The notes under the pieces are model-generated. The model saw only the letters and a list, made by a program, of their open reading frames with translations. It had not been told where the DNA came from and made no database searches. Made by a program: the position numbers and the translations under genes. A stretch of 34,308 nucleotides of DNA from Rhodanobacteraceae bacterium. GTDB taxonomy: Bacteria > Pseudomonadota > Gammaproteobacteria > Xanthomonadales > Rhodanobacteraceae. Every line of letters begins with the position of its first letter. Positions within the stretch are counted from its first letter, which is position 1. Location: the NCBI GenBank assembly GCA_003142815.1, contig PLNP01000021.1, positions 1 to 34,308 of the forward strand, given 5' to 3'. Shown here piece by piece: positions 1 through 7,091 of the stretch.

Positions 1-14
1 CGGGAAAGCCGGAG

Positions 15-104
15 CGGTTCACCTGAGTTATGCGGCTGGCGCCACAGTGCCTTGCAGTTTGCCGCAACCCATCCGCGCCAGTCCGCCTGAACGAATAGTT
101 AGCC
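15..104 (-). repeat. attC recombination site (first in window, degenerate)
   Basis: The right half (about 77-104) contains CGCCTGAACGAATAGTTAG, the reverse complement of the typical attC left arm. The left half (about 15-41) has the partner ACCTGAGTTATGCGG, and GCTGGCG/CGCCAG form the inner stem. The outer core on the left is degenerate. It lies at the 3' end of the minus-strand cassette gene 127-537, where an attC belongs. Confidence 0.7.
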
Positions 105-126
105 AGCTTTGCGCACTCGTCGGCTT

Positions 127-537
127 TTATTCTTGGATTGCCATCAATATGCCGTTATCAAAATACAAGAAACGATCTGGCCTATCACATCCAAAAACCC
201 ATTGTTCGCGTGTGCCGTGCGCGTTCTTTGTTCGGTTGACGTGTCGACACCAGCCGCCGCCACTACACCAATGAAAGTCTTTGAGTTTTTCTATGCATAG
301 CTGATCATCCACGACTCTGCTTACTTCGTCAGCAGTCATGCCGGCATGCGGCGTCCAGTGTATTAACGATTCCTCTTGTGCCGCCTCGTCGACGGCCTTT
401 TTTTGTCTAACCTGATAATCCGGGCAAGCCTGTTCCGTCCAATTGCCGCTCGCATCCTTGCACTTATAGGATGCGCCGAGAGCCGACGTGGCAGACGCAA
501 TAAGCACAAAAGCAATGACAAATCGGCTCATAGCCAA
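127..537 (-). CDS. Exported DUF4124-like cassette protein
   Basis: A 136-residue protein carried as an integron cassette. Residues 1-22 form a signal peptide (hydrophobic FVIAFVLIASATSALGA). The mature N-terminus (YKCKDASGNWTEQACP) resembles the DUF4124 domain of small periplasmic proteins, whose usual pattern is a Tyr-x-Cys/Trp start followed by a Cys-Pro. Six further cysteines or so suggest disulfides in the periplasm. The C-terminal half (about 60-136) is unrecognised. The gene lies between two attC sites and has its own start, but no obvious promoter, as is usual for cassettes. The function is unknown. The family call rests only on the short N-terminal motif. Confidence 0.6.
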   Translation of the reverse strand: MAMSRFVIAFVLIASATSALGASYKCKDASGNWTEQACPDYQVRQKKAVDEAAQEESLIHWTPHAGMTADEVSRVVDDQLCIEKLKDFHWCSGGGWCRHVNRTKNAHGTREQWVFGCDRPDRFLYFDNGILMAIQE

Positions 538-550
538 TCCTCCTATTCGT

Positions 551-608
551 GGCTAACGCTTGAGTTAAGCGGCGCCGGTACGGCGTCCGCTTGAACGAAT
601 TGTTATAC
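551..608 (-). repeat. attC recombination site
   Basis: This is a clean attC of about 58 bp. The outer cores are GGCTAAC (551-557) and GTTATAC (602-608), with inner arms CTTGAGTTAAGCGGCGCC and GGCGTCCGCTTGAACG. The arms pair into the usual extrahelical-base hairpin. On the minus strand it reads almost as the classical aadA-type attC (CAATTCGTTCAAGC ... GCTTAACTCAAGCG). It closes the minus-strand cassette 565-1047. Confidence 0.9.
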
Positions 609-1047
609 GGAATATGCGAGAAACACCGAGTGCGATGCCAAACGCTAGTAGTAACGACGCAACCAAACCTTGCTGCCACCATGGCAGAATGAATGGCGAA
701 ACGCTCGCGACACCAGAGTAAAGAGGCACCAACAAATACAGAGAAGACAGGACGCCGATGCCTAAGCATGCAGCCAAAGCGATGCGATGGCTCTGAAACA
801 AACGGAAAAGCAGCACCAATAACGCGGCCGCAGGTAGAGCAATGCTCAAGCCGTACACGACCAACGCGTCCCATGAAAAGAGCGCCAACGGCGGCAACCC
901 ATGGCCTTTGAACCATGCAAAGAGGTTAGCTGGCGCAGCAATAGCAGCCGTGCGCGCGAGGACTGGAACCATGACGAACGCCAGAACAGTCCCGACGATG
1001 AACGCCACCACCAACCACAGCCACAAGAAATGCGAACGATTAGACAT
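565..1047 (-). CDS. Small integral membrane protein in integron cassette
   Basis: A 160-residue protein of unknown family with four predicted transmembrane helices: about 8-30 (LWLWLVVAFIVGTVLAFVMV), 62-82 (LSIALPAAALLVLLFRLF), 89-108 (IALAACLGIGVLSSLYLLV) and 125-147 (GLVASLLLAFGIALGV). It ends in a basic tail. The 3' end runs into the attC site, which is common for cassette genes. I recognise no catalytic motif. It is preceded on the minus strand by the BrnTA cassette. Confidence 0.6.
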   Translation of the reverse strand: MSNRSHFLWLWLVVAFIVGTVLAFVMVPVLARTAAIAAPANLFAWFKGHGLPPLALFSWDALVVYGLSIALPAAALLVLLFRLFQSHRIALAACLGIGVLSSLYLLVPLYSGVASVSPFILPWWQQGLVASLLLAFGIALGVSRIFRITIRSSGRRTGAA

Positions 1048-1059
1048 ACTGCCTGCTCC

Positions 1060-1124
1060 GTATAACGTCCGAGTTAAGGGGCGCGCCGCTTGTCGGCGCG
1101 TCCCCTTGAACGAAGTGTTAGGGC
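1060..1124 (-). repeat. attC recombination site
   Basis: Outer cores are TATAACG near 1061 and GTTAGGGC at 1117-1124. Inner arms GAGTTAAGGGGCGCGCC and GGCGCGTCCCCTTGAACG form a strong hairpin. It closes the minus-strand brnT-brnA cassette. The end of brnA overlaps it. Confidence 0.9.
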
Positions 1125-1349
1125 CTGGGCATCGACGTAAGCATCAAGGAGCCGCCGAATCATGCGCTGGTACTGGGTTTGATGCTTCGCAGCTTGGGAC
1201 TTAAAGAACTCAAGACTCTTCTTGCTCAGTGCCAATGTAACCTTTACACCTTCTTCACGAAAAGCCAACTCGGACGGAGAGGGAAGAAAGTCCGCAACCA
1301 CTTGGGTCTTGCCCAGAGGTTCATCGGTGTATTTGATTTTCGCGCTCAT
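1074..1349 (-). CDS. brnA: BrnA-type antitoxin
   Basis: A 91-residue antitoxin partner of the BrnT gene just upstream. In this family BrnA neutralises BrnT and represses the operon through a C-terminal ribbon-helix-helix domain. Here the region VKVTLALSKKSLEFFKS ... YQRMIRRLLDAYV (about 36-70) matches that ribbon-helix-helix layout. The start at 1349 (MSAKIKY) was chosen because it overlaps the end of brnT by 29 bases, the usual coupled arrangement. A longer open frame upstream (to 1499) is not needed. The C-terminus (LRSRGRADKRRAP) reads into the attC and may be a cassette-specific tail. Confidence 0.82.
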   Translation of the reverse strand: MSAKIKYTDEPLGKTQVVADFLPSPSELAFREEGVKVTLALSKKSLEFFKSQAAKHQTQYQRMIRRLLDAYVDAQALTLRSRGRADKRRAP

Positions 1350-1611
1350 AGATTGCCTTTCCTTTACGCCAATAGCCGGCGCCGATGATTCGAATGACCG
1401 AGGCGCGATAAGTGAACCGCACCGTGAGAACGCCACCATCGACCTCCCCGAAGCAGTAGAACCGCTCTTCGGTTTGGCTATGGGTGATGTCCTTGGCAAT
1501 TACGCGCTGGGGATCGGCGAATGCGTATTGGGCACGGATGAACGGAACACCGTGTTTCCGTTGGTTCTCAGCGTCCTTGTCGGGGTCCCAGCCAAAGCGC
1601 GTGGTTGCCAT
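1321..1611 (-). CDS. brnT: BrnT-type toxin (RelE-fold ribonuclease)
   Basis: A 96-residue toxin of the BrnT family, which cleaves RNA and blocks translation. The sequence follows the family closely: FGWDPDKDAENQRKHGVPF at the N-terminus, then the DIT-H-E-R strand segment, then VRFTYRASVIRIIGAGYWRKGKAIYE near the C-terminus with the conserved Arg/Arg/Tyr cluster. The start is ATG at 1611; a TTG six bases upstream is possible. It precedes and overlaps brnA, toxin first as is standard for BrnTA. The pair sits between two attC sites, so it is a toxin-antitoxin gene cassette of the kind thought to stabilise long chromosomal integron arrays. Confidence 0.9.
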   Translation of the reverse strand: MATTRFGWDPDKDAENQRKHGVPFIRAQYAFADPQRVIAKDITHSQTEERFYCFGEVDGGVLTVRFTYRASVIRIIGAGYWRKGKAIYERENQIHR

Positions 1612-1660
1612 AAGCAAAGACTAGCACTTAGCAATACAAAAAGCCATACGGGGATATGGA

Positions 1661-1733
1661 GGCCCTAACGTAAAAGTAAGGGGCTGCGCGAGGTTTTATT
1701 CGCGCAGTCCCTCTTGACTGCCGGGTTAGGGCG
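1661..1733 (-). repeat. attC recombination site
   Basis: Outer cores are GGCCCTAACG at 1661-1670 and GGGTTAGGGC at 1723-1732. The inner arms GGGGCTGCGCGA and TCGCGCAGTCCC (about 1680-1711) form a long stem around GGTTTTAT. It closes the cassette 1726-2160. The arms differ more from the aadA type than those of its neighbours. Confidence 0.88.
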
Positions 1734-2160
1734 CATTTGGTGACTCACTGATTGCTTGCTTGGCAGAAGCTTGAATGGCAGTGCAGAGTTCACGCAGGTG
1801 TGCGGGGCATTTAGACTGGGCAAGCGTATTGATTTTGCGAAGCTCATCGGTGTTGGCGCTAGCGTCGATGTGTTTAAGAAAGAACGTGCGGAATGTCGGG
1901 TCTTTTTTTGTGAGTGCAGCCGCTTTGGGCAAGGAGTTCCATTTCGAGGCCAGAAGATGAACAACAGCTTCCGTGAAACCCTCCGCAATACCGCCGTCGT
2001 CACAGCGGCCATAACTCTTGAATCCAGAGTAAATGGCCGACCATGTTTTCATGAGACCAGTTGTTGTTTCCGCAATCTGGGCATCGGCATCTGAGCATTT
2101 ATCGGCTGCACTACAGGTGCTAGCTAAAAGAAGCGTGGTGACCACAAATAACATTCGCAT
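1726..2160 (-). CDS. Exported hypothetical protein, first integron cassette
   Basis: A 144-residue protein encoded by the cassette closest to attI. Residues 1-18 form a signal peptide ending near TCSAA. Mature residues are mostly helical, with cysteines at CSDAD, GRCDD, SKCPA and LCTAI, suggesting two disulfides. No family is recognised. As the attI-proximal cassette it would be the one best expressed from an integron Pc promoter, if one survives upstream (2177-2337). The start codon lies only about 10 bases from the recombination core at 2169-2176. Confidence 0.6.
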   Translation of the reverse strand: MRMLFVVTTLLLASTCSAADKCSDADAQIAETTTGLMKTWSAIYSGFKSYGRCDDGGIAEGFTEAVVHLLASKWNSLPKAAALTKKDPTFRTFFLKHIDASANTDELRKINTLAQSKCPAHLRELCTAIQASAKQAISESPNAP

Positions 2161-2168
2161 GAGCTTAA

Positions 2169-2337
2169 GCCCTAACTACTATTCGGTTCCAAAGTGAAGC
2201 CTAGTCCCGCAGCCTAGCGCGGTTTGCTGGGTCTTGGCTATGGGAAATATCCTACACGAATCAACAGCTTCTACGGATCGCGCCGTCTAATTCCGCAGCC
2301 TAATCTTGCGGCTTTTCCCCAGCGGACGGCAGCAGCG
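2169..2337 (-). other. Probable integron attI region with a 16-bp direct repeat
   Basis: The stretch lies between the divergent integrase fragment and the first cassette. The cassette boundary core is GCCCTAAC (GTTAGGGC on the minus strand) at 2169-2176. Two near-identical 16-mers follow in direct orientation: CTAGTCCCGCAGCCTA at 2201-2216 and CTAATTCCGCAGCCTA at 2287-2302 (14 of 16 bases alike). They could be integrase-binding repeats like DR1/DR2 of attI1. That role is inference. The Pc promoter would also be expected here, but I cannot assign it. Confidence 0.55.
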
Positions 2338-2525
2338 ATGCGATCCTCCCACTCGGACCCGGCACCGGCAAGTGGTGCCGCAGCAGTCGCGCGGCCGCGC
2401 CTGCTCGACGAGATGCGTGCGCGCATGCGCCGGCTTGGCTTGTCGTTGCGCACCAAGGAAGCGTATGTCGGCTGGGTGCGGCGCTTCATTCTGACCAATG
2501 GCAAGCGGCATCCGCGCGAGATGGG
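2338..2525 (+). pseudogene. intI: Integron integrase IntI, N-terminal fragment
   Basis: About 63 residues match the SAM-like N-terminal domain of integron tyrosine recombinases. The stretch [17 protein letters not shown] followed by [14 protein letters not shown] and the signature GKRHPREMG corresponds to the start of IntI proteins (RT-x-AY-x-W-x-RF, then KRHP-x-x-M). The sequence then leaves the family abruptly after REMG and reaches a stop at 2556. The catalytic domain with the R-H-R-Y residues is absent, so the fragment cannot recombine. It diverges from the cassettes across attI, the standard integron layout. The start ATG at 2338 is likely; an upstream extension to 2224 is not supported by homology. 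Confidence 0.85.
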
Positions 2526-2723
2526 GCGCGCAAGGCCGGCCACGAAGCCGACTTGAAGAAGCGCACGCTAACCAATCTCTACAACGCCCGCCCGCCGTGG
2601 TTGGCCAATCTTCACAGCGACCTTGATAATGCAGTGGCGGCGGCCTTCGGCTGGGAGTGGCCGCTATCGGATGATGAAATTCTTCAGCGCCTGTTTGCGC
2701 TGAACCAAGAGCGCACAATCTGA
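2526..2723 (+). pseudogene. C-terminal fragment of a restriction-type DNA methyltransferase
   Basis: An open frame of 65 codons without its own start reads [20 protein letters not shown], then [16 protein letters not shown] and [20 protein letters not shown] before the stop at 2721-2723. This is the typical extreme C-terminus of large class I SAM-dependent DNA methyltransferases of the type IIG/MmeI-like kind, whose proteins end in TLTNLYN-x-RP-x-WL ... AVAAAYGW ... LALN. It begins exactly where the integrase fragment ends, so a deletion has joined the two genes. The catalytic part is lost. Confidence 0.72.
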
Positions 2724-2755
2724 AAGCACCCGAGGAGCCAAAATCGAAAGCGGGC

Positions 2756-3259
2756 CTATAGGCGACAACGACCCAAATGCGCGGGCTTCTGGCATCTAGC
2801 GCAGAGACCGGATGGCGTTGACGCAAACGGAACGCCATCTTTCAGTAAGAGGTAGTTCCATGCGGCAATCACTTCTTGAGCCCATGCGCGAGAGCGTTCA
2901 AGCCGGAGCACGACGACCTTAGGGCCGATGGGCGAGCGTCCGCGACGAGGCCCATCCGACAATCTGGTGCGCGACACCACAGGAGAAGAACGCACCAATA
3001 CCAATGCGGGCAACGGTTTGGGTGTGCTGGGCGAGGGCTCAACGAGACTGTCGATAGCGTCGGCCAGCGCGCCGGCGGGGATGCGCCATATGCGTCCGCT
3101 TTTTCGAAGGCCGGGGACAAGGATGCCGCTGGCTAGTTCTTCTTGGACACTCTGAACTTTCGAGCGCGTAGTGCTTCCATGGAGCACCGCCGCGACTTCT
3201 TCAGCCGTCAAAGTGGCCCTCCCCGGGAAGCGCTCGCGAATAATGTCGATAGTCTTCAT
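2756..3259 (-). CDS. Hypothetical protein with N-terminal HTH-like segment
   Basis: A 167-residue protein. Residues about 1-62 (ERFPGRATLTAEEVAAVLHG ... LRKSGRIWRIPAGALADAID) resemble a short winged-helix or excisionase-like domain. Positions 70-105 are Pro/Arg/Ser-rich linker. The C-terminus carries CARCQKPAHLGRC, a possible Cys4/Cys3His metal knuckle. No family is recognised with certainty. Location next to a tRNA and a broken integron suggests an element-borne regulator. It could be a chance frame in GC-rich DNA, though the composition of the N-terminal half argues for a real protein. Confidence 0.45.
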   Translation of the reverse strand: MKTIDIIRERFPGRATLTAEEVAAVLHGSTTRSKVQSVQEELASGILVPGLRKSGRIWRIPAGALADAIDSLVEPSPSTPKPLPALVLVRSSPVVSRTRLSDGPRRGRSPIGPKVVVLRLERSRAWAQEVIAAWNYLLLKDGVPFASTPSGLCARCQKPAHLGRCRL

Positions 3260-3333
3260 GGGGACAAATCTGGGACAAAAAAGCGCCGTTTAGTCCTGTT
3301 TTCTACTGCTTTGGCCTCTCTTAAGCTGGTAAC

Positions 3334-3370
3334 AAAAAGCCCCGTAAATCCATGATTTACGGGGCTTTTT
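3334..3370. terminator. Strong bidirectional hairpin terminator
   Basis: A perfect 16-bp stem AAAAAGCCCCGTAAAT / ATTTACGGGGCTTTTT encloses a 5-base loop. A- and T-tracts at the ends make it a Rho-independent terminator on either strand. It lies directly downstream of the minus-strand tRNA-Ala. Confidence 0.9.
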
Positions 3371-3382
3371 CGTACTATCTTA

Positions 3383-3458
<76 letters not shown>

Positions 3459-3537
3459 AAGGTCCGCTTCGCGGGCCAGGCGGCCGCACGAGGGGCGCGC
3501 ATGATAACGCGGCGATCGGGGAACGCCAAGCCCTGCA

Positions 3538-3720
3538 AAACATCGGTAGTGGGTCAGTTTGAAATCTCGCCACCGTTCGCCCTGATCCTTCGACAAGCTC
3601 GGGACGGGGTACGCGGCGCGTATCGAACCATGAACGGCGGCGCTCGGAGCCGTTTACCCTTCGATACCTCAGGGCGAACGGTGGCGAGATTTCAAACTGA
3701 TGCACTACTGAAACATCGGT
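3538..3720. mobile_element. MITE-like element with about 39-bp inverted repeats and 10-bp direct flanks
   Basis: Long inverted repeats are seen at 3547-3585 (TAGTG, then TCAGTTTGAAATCTCGCC and ACCGTTCGCCCTGA) and 3669-3707. They differ at about two positions. The unit is flanked by the identical 10-mer AAACATCGGT at 3538-3547 and 3711-3720, a likely target duplication. The interior (about 83 bp) has no gene and includes CCTTCGACAAGCTCGGGAC, a motif common in dispersed repeats of xanthomonads and related bacteria. The rest of 3459-3828 shows no gene. Confidence 0.75.
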
Positions 3721-3828
3721 GTGGGAGCGGGTGGCTGCGACGCTGCGACGAGATTGGCGGTCGCAACGCGGTCGCGCTTGCAGCGCGCCTACACAGCAAG
3801 TTACAGCAAGCGGGGTTGCTGTGGGTCG

Positions 3829-4911
3829 TCAGGCCGGCAGCAACGCGATCAGGCCATCAAGCAGTACGCCGCGGCGCCAGCCTTCGAGCGCGTTTGGCCA
3901 GCGCGCGGTCGCGAGCAAGGTTTCCAGATGGCGGCGTGAGCAGAGCAGGCCTTCGGGGAGATCGAGTTCGGTTGCGCGTGCGGCGACGACTTCTTTCATC
4001 GCCGCGATTACGGTTTTCTCACGTGCGGACGGCACGTGCGGGATCGCGATGAACTCGAGTTCTTCCGGCGCGAGCGGCGCGTTGAGTACGCCGAGGAGAT
4101 CGGCGCGTTGCGCGCTTCGCAGCGCGCGCTGGCCTTTGCTGCGCTCGGCGAGCTCGTCTGCGCTGGTCGGCGGGCGCGCGCTGAGGTCGAGTGCGTGCGC
4201 GTCGTCGAGCAACCACGGCCGTGGGCGATTGATCGCACGTGCGGTCGTGTCGCGCCAGCGCAGCACGCGACGCAGCAGCGCCTGGCGTTCGACGGGCCAT
4301 TCGGCGGCGCCACGCAGTGCGACTTGCGGTTGCGCATCGGGCTCGCGCTGGCGCGCGCGTTCGAGCATGCGCGCGCAGTCCTCGGCGAGCCACGCGCTGT
4401 AACCGCGCCGTTCGACGCGTGCGCCGAGTTCCGCGTGCAGCGCGGGCAGGTGGATCACGTCTTGTGCGGCGTATTCCAGTTGTTGCTCACTGAGTGGGCG
4501 GCGCAGCCAGTCCGAACGCGTTTCGCCTTTGGGCAGCTCGACGCCGGTCAGTTCACGCACGAGTTTCTGGTAGCCGAGGCCGGCACCCAGACCGGCGAAC
4601 GATGCGGCAATCTGGGTGTCGAACAACTGTGCGATCGAGCACGACCAGGTCGCGAACGCTTCGAGATCCTCGCTCGCGCTGTGCATCACGCAGACGCGCG
4701 CGGGATCGGCGAGCACGGCGGCGAATGGCGCAGGATCGATCTCGGCCGTTGGGTCGATCAACGCGATGCGGCCATCGATTTCGATCTGCACCAGCGCAAG
4801 GCGCGGCAGGAAGGTGTCGATGCGCATGAATTCGGTATCGAGTCCGATCGCCGCCGGAGCGCGTTCGAACAGGTTGCACAGCGCATCGCTGCGCTCGATC
4901 CAGTCGGCCAA
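3829..4911 (-). CDS. rnd: Ribonuclease D
   Basis: A 360-residue 3'-5' exoribonuclease that trims tRNA precursors and other structured RNAs. The DEDDy exonuclease domain spans about 1-190. Exo I is LDTEFMR (Asp25, Glu27), Exo II is MHSASEDLEAF, and Exo III is YAAQDVIHLPAL with the Tyr and Asp. An HRDC domain follows at about 205-285. Length is normal for the family (about 375). The only usable start is TTG at 4911: the in-frame TGA lies just upstream and AAAAAAGGA sits at Shine-Dalgarno distance. The C-terminal end is typical. It is a chromosomal housekeeping gene lying outside the mobile regions. Confidence 0.93.
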   Translation of the reverse strand: MADWIERSDALCNLFERAPAAIGLDTEFMRIDTFLPRLALVQIEIDGRIALIDPTAEIDPAPFAAVLADPARVCVMHSASEDLEAFATWSCSIAQLFDTQIAASFAGLGAGLGYQKLVRELTGVELPKGETRSDWLRRPLSEQQLEYAAQDVIHLPALHAELGARVERRGYSAWLAEDCARMLERARQREPDAQPQVALRGAAEWPVERQALLRRVLRWRDTTARAINRPRPWLLDDAHALDLSARPPTSADELAERSKGQRALRSAQRADLLGVLNAPLAPEELEFIAIPHVPSAREKTVIAAMKEVVAARATELDLPEGLLCSRRHLETLLATARWPNALEGWRRGVLLDGLIALLPA

Positions 4912-5063
4912 GATGTGATCCTTTTTTAAAAATCAATGAGGTGCGTCGGCGTGATGGCGCTGCAGCGGGAGCAACGCTGAACCAATCCATTCCCGCCAAT
5001 CCGGCGAGAGACGGCTTGCCGAGAGTTTCCTAAGCGGTGGCGAACGCCGATAATTGAAACACG

Positions 5064-7001
5064 ATGCCCGGTACCGAAGTCGCACGCAAGCAGCACACCC
5101 TTGGCGGCGCCGCCGGCATAGCCCTGCTCGCGTTCGCGCTCGTGTACCGGTTTTTCCCGGGCGTGCTGCACATGCAGCCGCTGCCCGTGCCATCGGTCAC
5201 GACCAACATGCCGGGACAGCACGCGATGGCGACTGTATCGACGACGTGGTCGGCGGTGAAGGCGCTACCGGCGGTGACGGTGCCGGCGAACGCGGGCGCC
5301 GCGATCGAGTCGGGCACCTCGTTCGCCGATGCGGTGCGCATGGGGCCGCCTGTCGCGACGACGAAAGTGGTCGCCGCGTTGCTCAGGAAAGCGCGCGAAA
5401 CGGAACAGAAAGGTGCGTTGTTCGAGCCGAAGGACGCCAACGCGATTGCGCTGTACCGCCAGGTGCTGGTGGCCGCGCCGAACAATGCCGATGCGGAAAA
5501 TGCACTCGAGCGCATCGGCGGCGCACTGCGCGACTGGACGTTGGCGGCGATCGATCGCGGCGACGACGTCGCGGCGCAGCGATTTTTCGCCGCTTATTCG
5601 GAGCTGCCGCATTCAGACGAAGAACTGGCGGACGTGCGCGCACACATGAAGACCCTGCACCAGATCTTGCCGATGCTGACGCGCGCCGCCGATCTGATAC
5701 AGGCCGGGCACCCGACCGAACCCGAGGGTGCGAATGCGCTGGCGGTCTATCGCGATGTCCTCAAGCTCGACCCGGGCAATAGTCTGGCCGACGCCGGACT
5801 GGCCGCGATCGAGCGTGATTATCTCGATCGTGCGCTCGCCGCGGCCGCGCAAGACGATTTCAGCGGCGCCGACAGCACGCTGGCACTGGCGTCGGCGATT
5901 CGGCCGGGTTCGCAGGCGCTGCTGGAGACGCGCGCGCGCATTGAGGGCATCCGCCGGCAGCGCGCGGAAACCGTGCTCGCGCAGGCACGCTCGGCGCTCG
6001 ATTCGGGCAACGCCGATCTCGCCGAGCAGCTCGGCAAGAAGGCGCAATCGATCAGCCCCGATCTGGCGGGCCTGGACAAGTTCAACCTGGGACTGCGCAA
6101 CGCACGCCTGTATGCGAGCCTGTCGCCGGGTCAGGTCATTCGTGACCGTTTTCTCGACATGGCGGGCAGCGCCCCAGCGATCGTGGTGATTCCCACCGGC
6201 GAGTTCGTGATGGGTTCGCCGGCCGACGAAAGCGGTCACTCCGACAACGAGGAACCGCAGCGGCGCGTGCGCATCGACATCGGTTTCGCGCTCGGCCAGG
6301 ACGAAGTCACGGTCGGCCAGTTTCGCGAGTTTGTGCACGCAACGAAATACGTGAGTGACGCGGAGAGGTTGGGCGGCAGCGCGGTCTATGAGGAAAGTAC
6401 CGGACGTATCACCGAACGGCGCGGCATGACTTGGCAGAACGACTATCACGGCGAGCGCGCGAGCGCGAGCCTGCCGGTGATCAATATTTCGTGGAACGAC
6501 GCCAGTGCGTATCTTGCGTGGCTGTCTGCGCGTACCGGGAAACATTATCGGCTGGCGAGCGAAGCCGAATTCGAATATGCCGAACGCGCCGGATCGAGTA
6601 CGCGCTATCCCTGGGGCGACGGCAATCCCGACAAGGTGGTTGGCAATTTTACCGGCGAAGGTGATCGTTCGCCATCCAAACGCAGTTGGAGCAGCGCGTT
6701 TCCGCGCTACAGCGATGGCTACTGGGGGCCGGCGCCCATCGGGACCTTCCCGGCGGACAAGTTCGGCCTGTACGACATGGAGGGCAACGTCTCCGAATGG
6801 GTCGAGGACTGCTGGCACGACAACTACGTGCGCGCGCCGCGCGACAGCGCAGCATGGGTCAACCCCGGTTGTGAACGGCGTGTCGTGCGCGGCGGTTCGT
6901 GGGGCAGCGACCCGGACCAGGTGCGCTCGGCGTTTCGCACTGCCGCAAGCGTCGATACGCGCAGCGCGCGCGTGGGGTTCCGCGTCGCACGGGATTTGTA
7001 G
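5064..7001 (+). CDS. Membrane-anchored SUMF1/FGE-sulfatase-fold protein
   Basis: A 645-residue protein. A single N-terminal transmembrane segment lies at about 13-31 (GGAAGIALLAFALVYRFF). An alpha-helical, TPR-like region (about 100-350) with repeated Ala-rich helix pairs follows. The C-terminal FGE-sulfatase (SUMF1/PvdO/EgtB) domain covers about 370-645. Diagnostic motifs are PTGEFVMGS, LGQDEVTVGQFREFV, PVINISWNDASAYLAWLS, YRLASEAEFEYAERAG, YPWGD, GLYDMEGNVSEWVED, RGGSW and GFRVARD. The copper-binding Cys pair that true formylglycine-generating enzymes carry after RGGSF is missing (the segment reads GSDPDQVRSAF), so formylglycine formation is unlikely. The domain probably acts outside the cytoplasm. 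Substrate and partners are unknown. Confidence 0.85.
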   Translation: MPGTEVARKQHTLGGAAGIALLAFALVYRFFPGVLHMQPLPVPSVTTNMPGQHAMATVSTTWSAVKALPAVTVPANAGAAIESGTSFADAVRMGPPVATTKVVAALLRKARETEQKGALFEPKDANAIALYRQVLVAAPNNADAENALERIGGALRDWTLAAIDRGDDVAAQRFFAAYSELPHSDEELADVRAHMKTLHQILPMLTRAADLIQAGHPTEPEGANALAVYRDVLKLDPGNSLADAGLAAIERDYLDRALAAAAQDDFSGADSTLALASAIRPGSQALLETRARIEGIRRQRAETVLAQARSALDSGNADLAEQLGKKAQSISPDLAGLDKFNLGLRNARLYASLSPGQVIRDRFLDMAGSAPAIVVIPTGEFVMGSPADESGHSDNEEPQRRVRIDIGFALGQDEVTVGQFREFVHATKYVSDAERLGGSAVYEESTGRITERRGMTWQNDYHGERASASLPVINISWNDASAYLAWLSARTGKHYRLASEAEFEYAERAGSSTRYPWGDGNPDKVVGNFTGEGDRSPSKRSWSSAFPRYSDGYWGPAPIGTFPADKFGLYDMEGNVSEWVEDCWHDNYVRAPRDSAAWVNPGCERRVVRGGSWGSDPDQVRSAFRTAASVDTRSARVGFRVARDL

Positions 7002-7091
7002 CGAGCCGCGGTGGAGCGCGCGATCGGTGTCAATATGGGCACCGTCGGCATACGGGTTGCGGCGCCGGACATCGAGCATCGAGGGCGGGAC

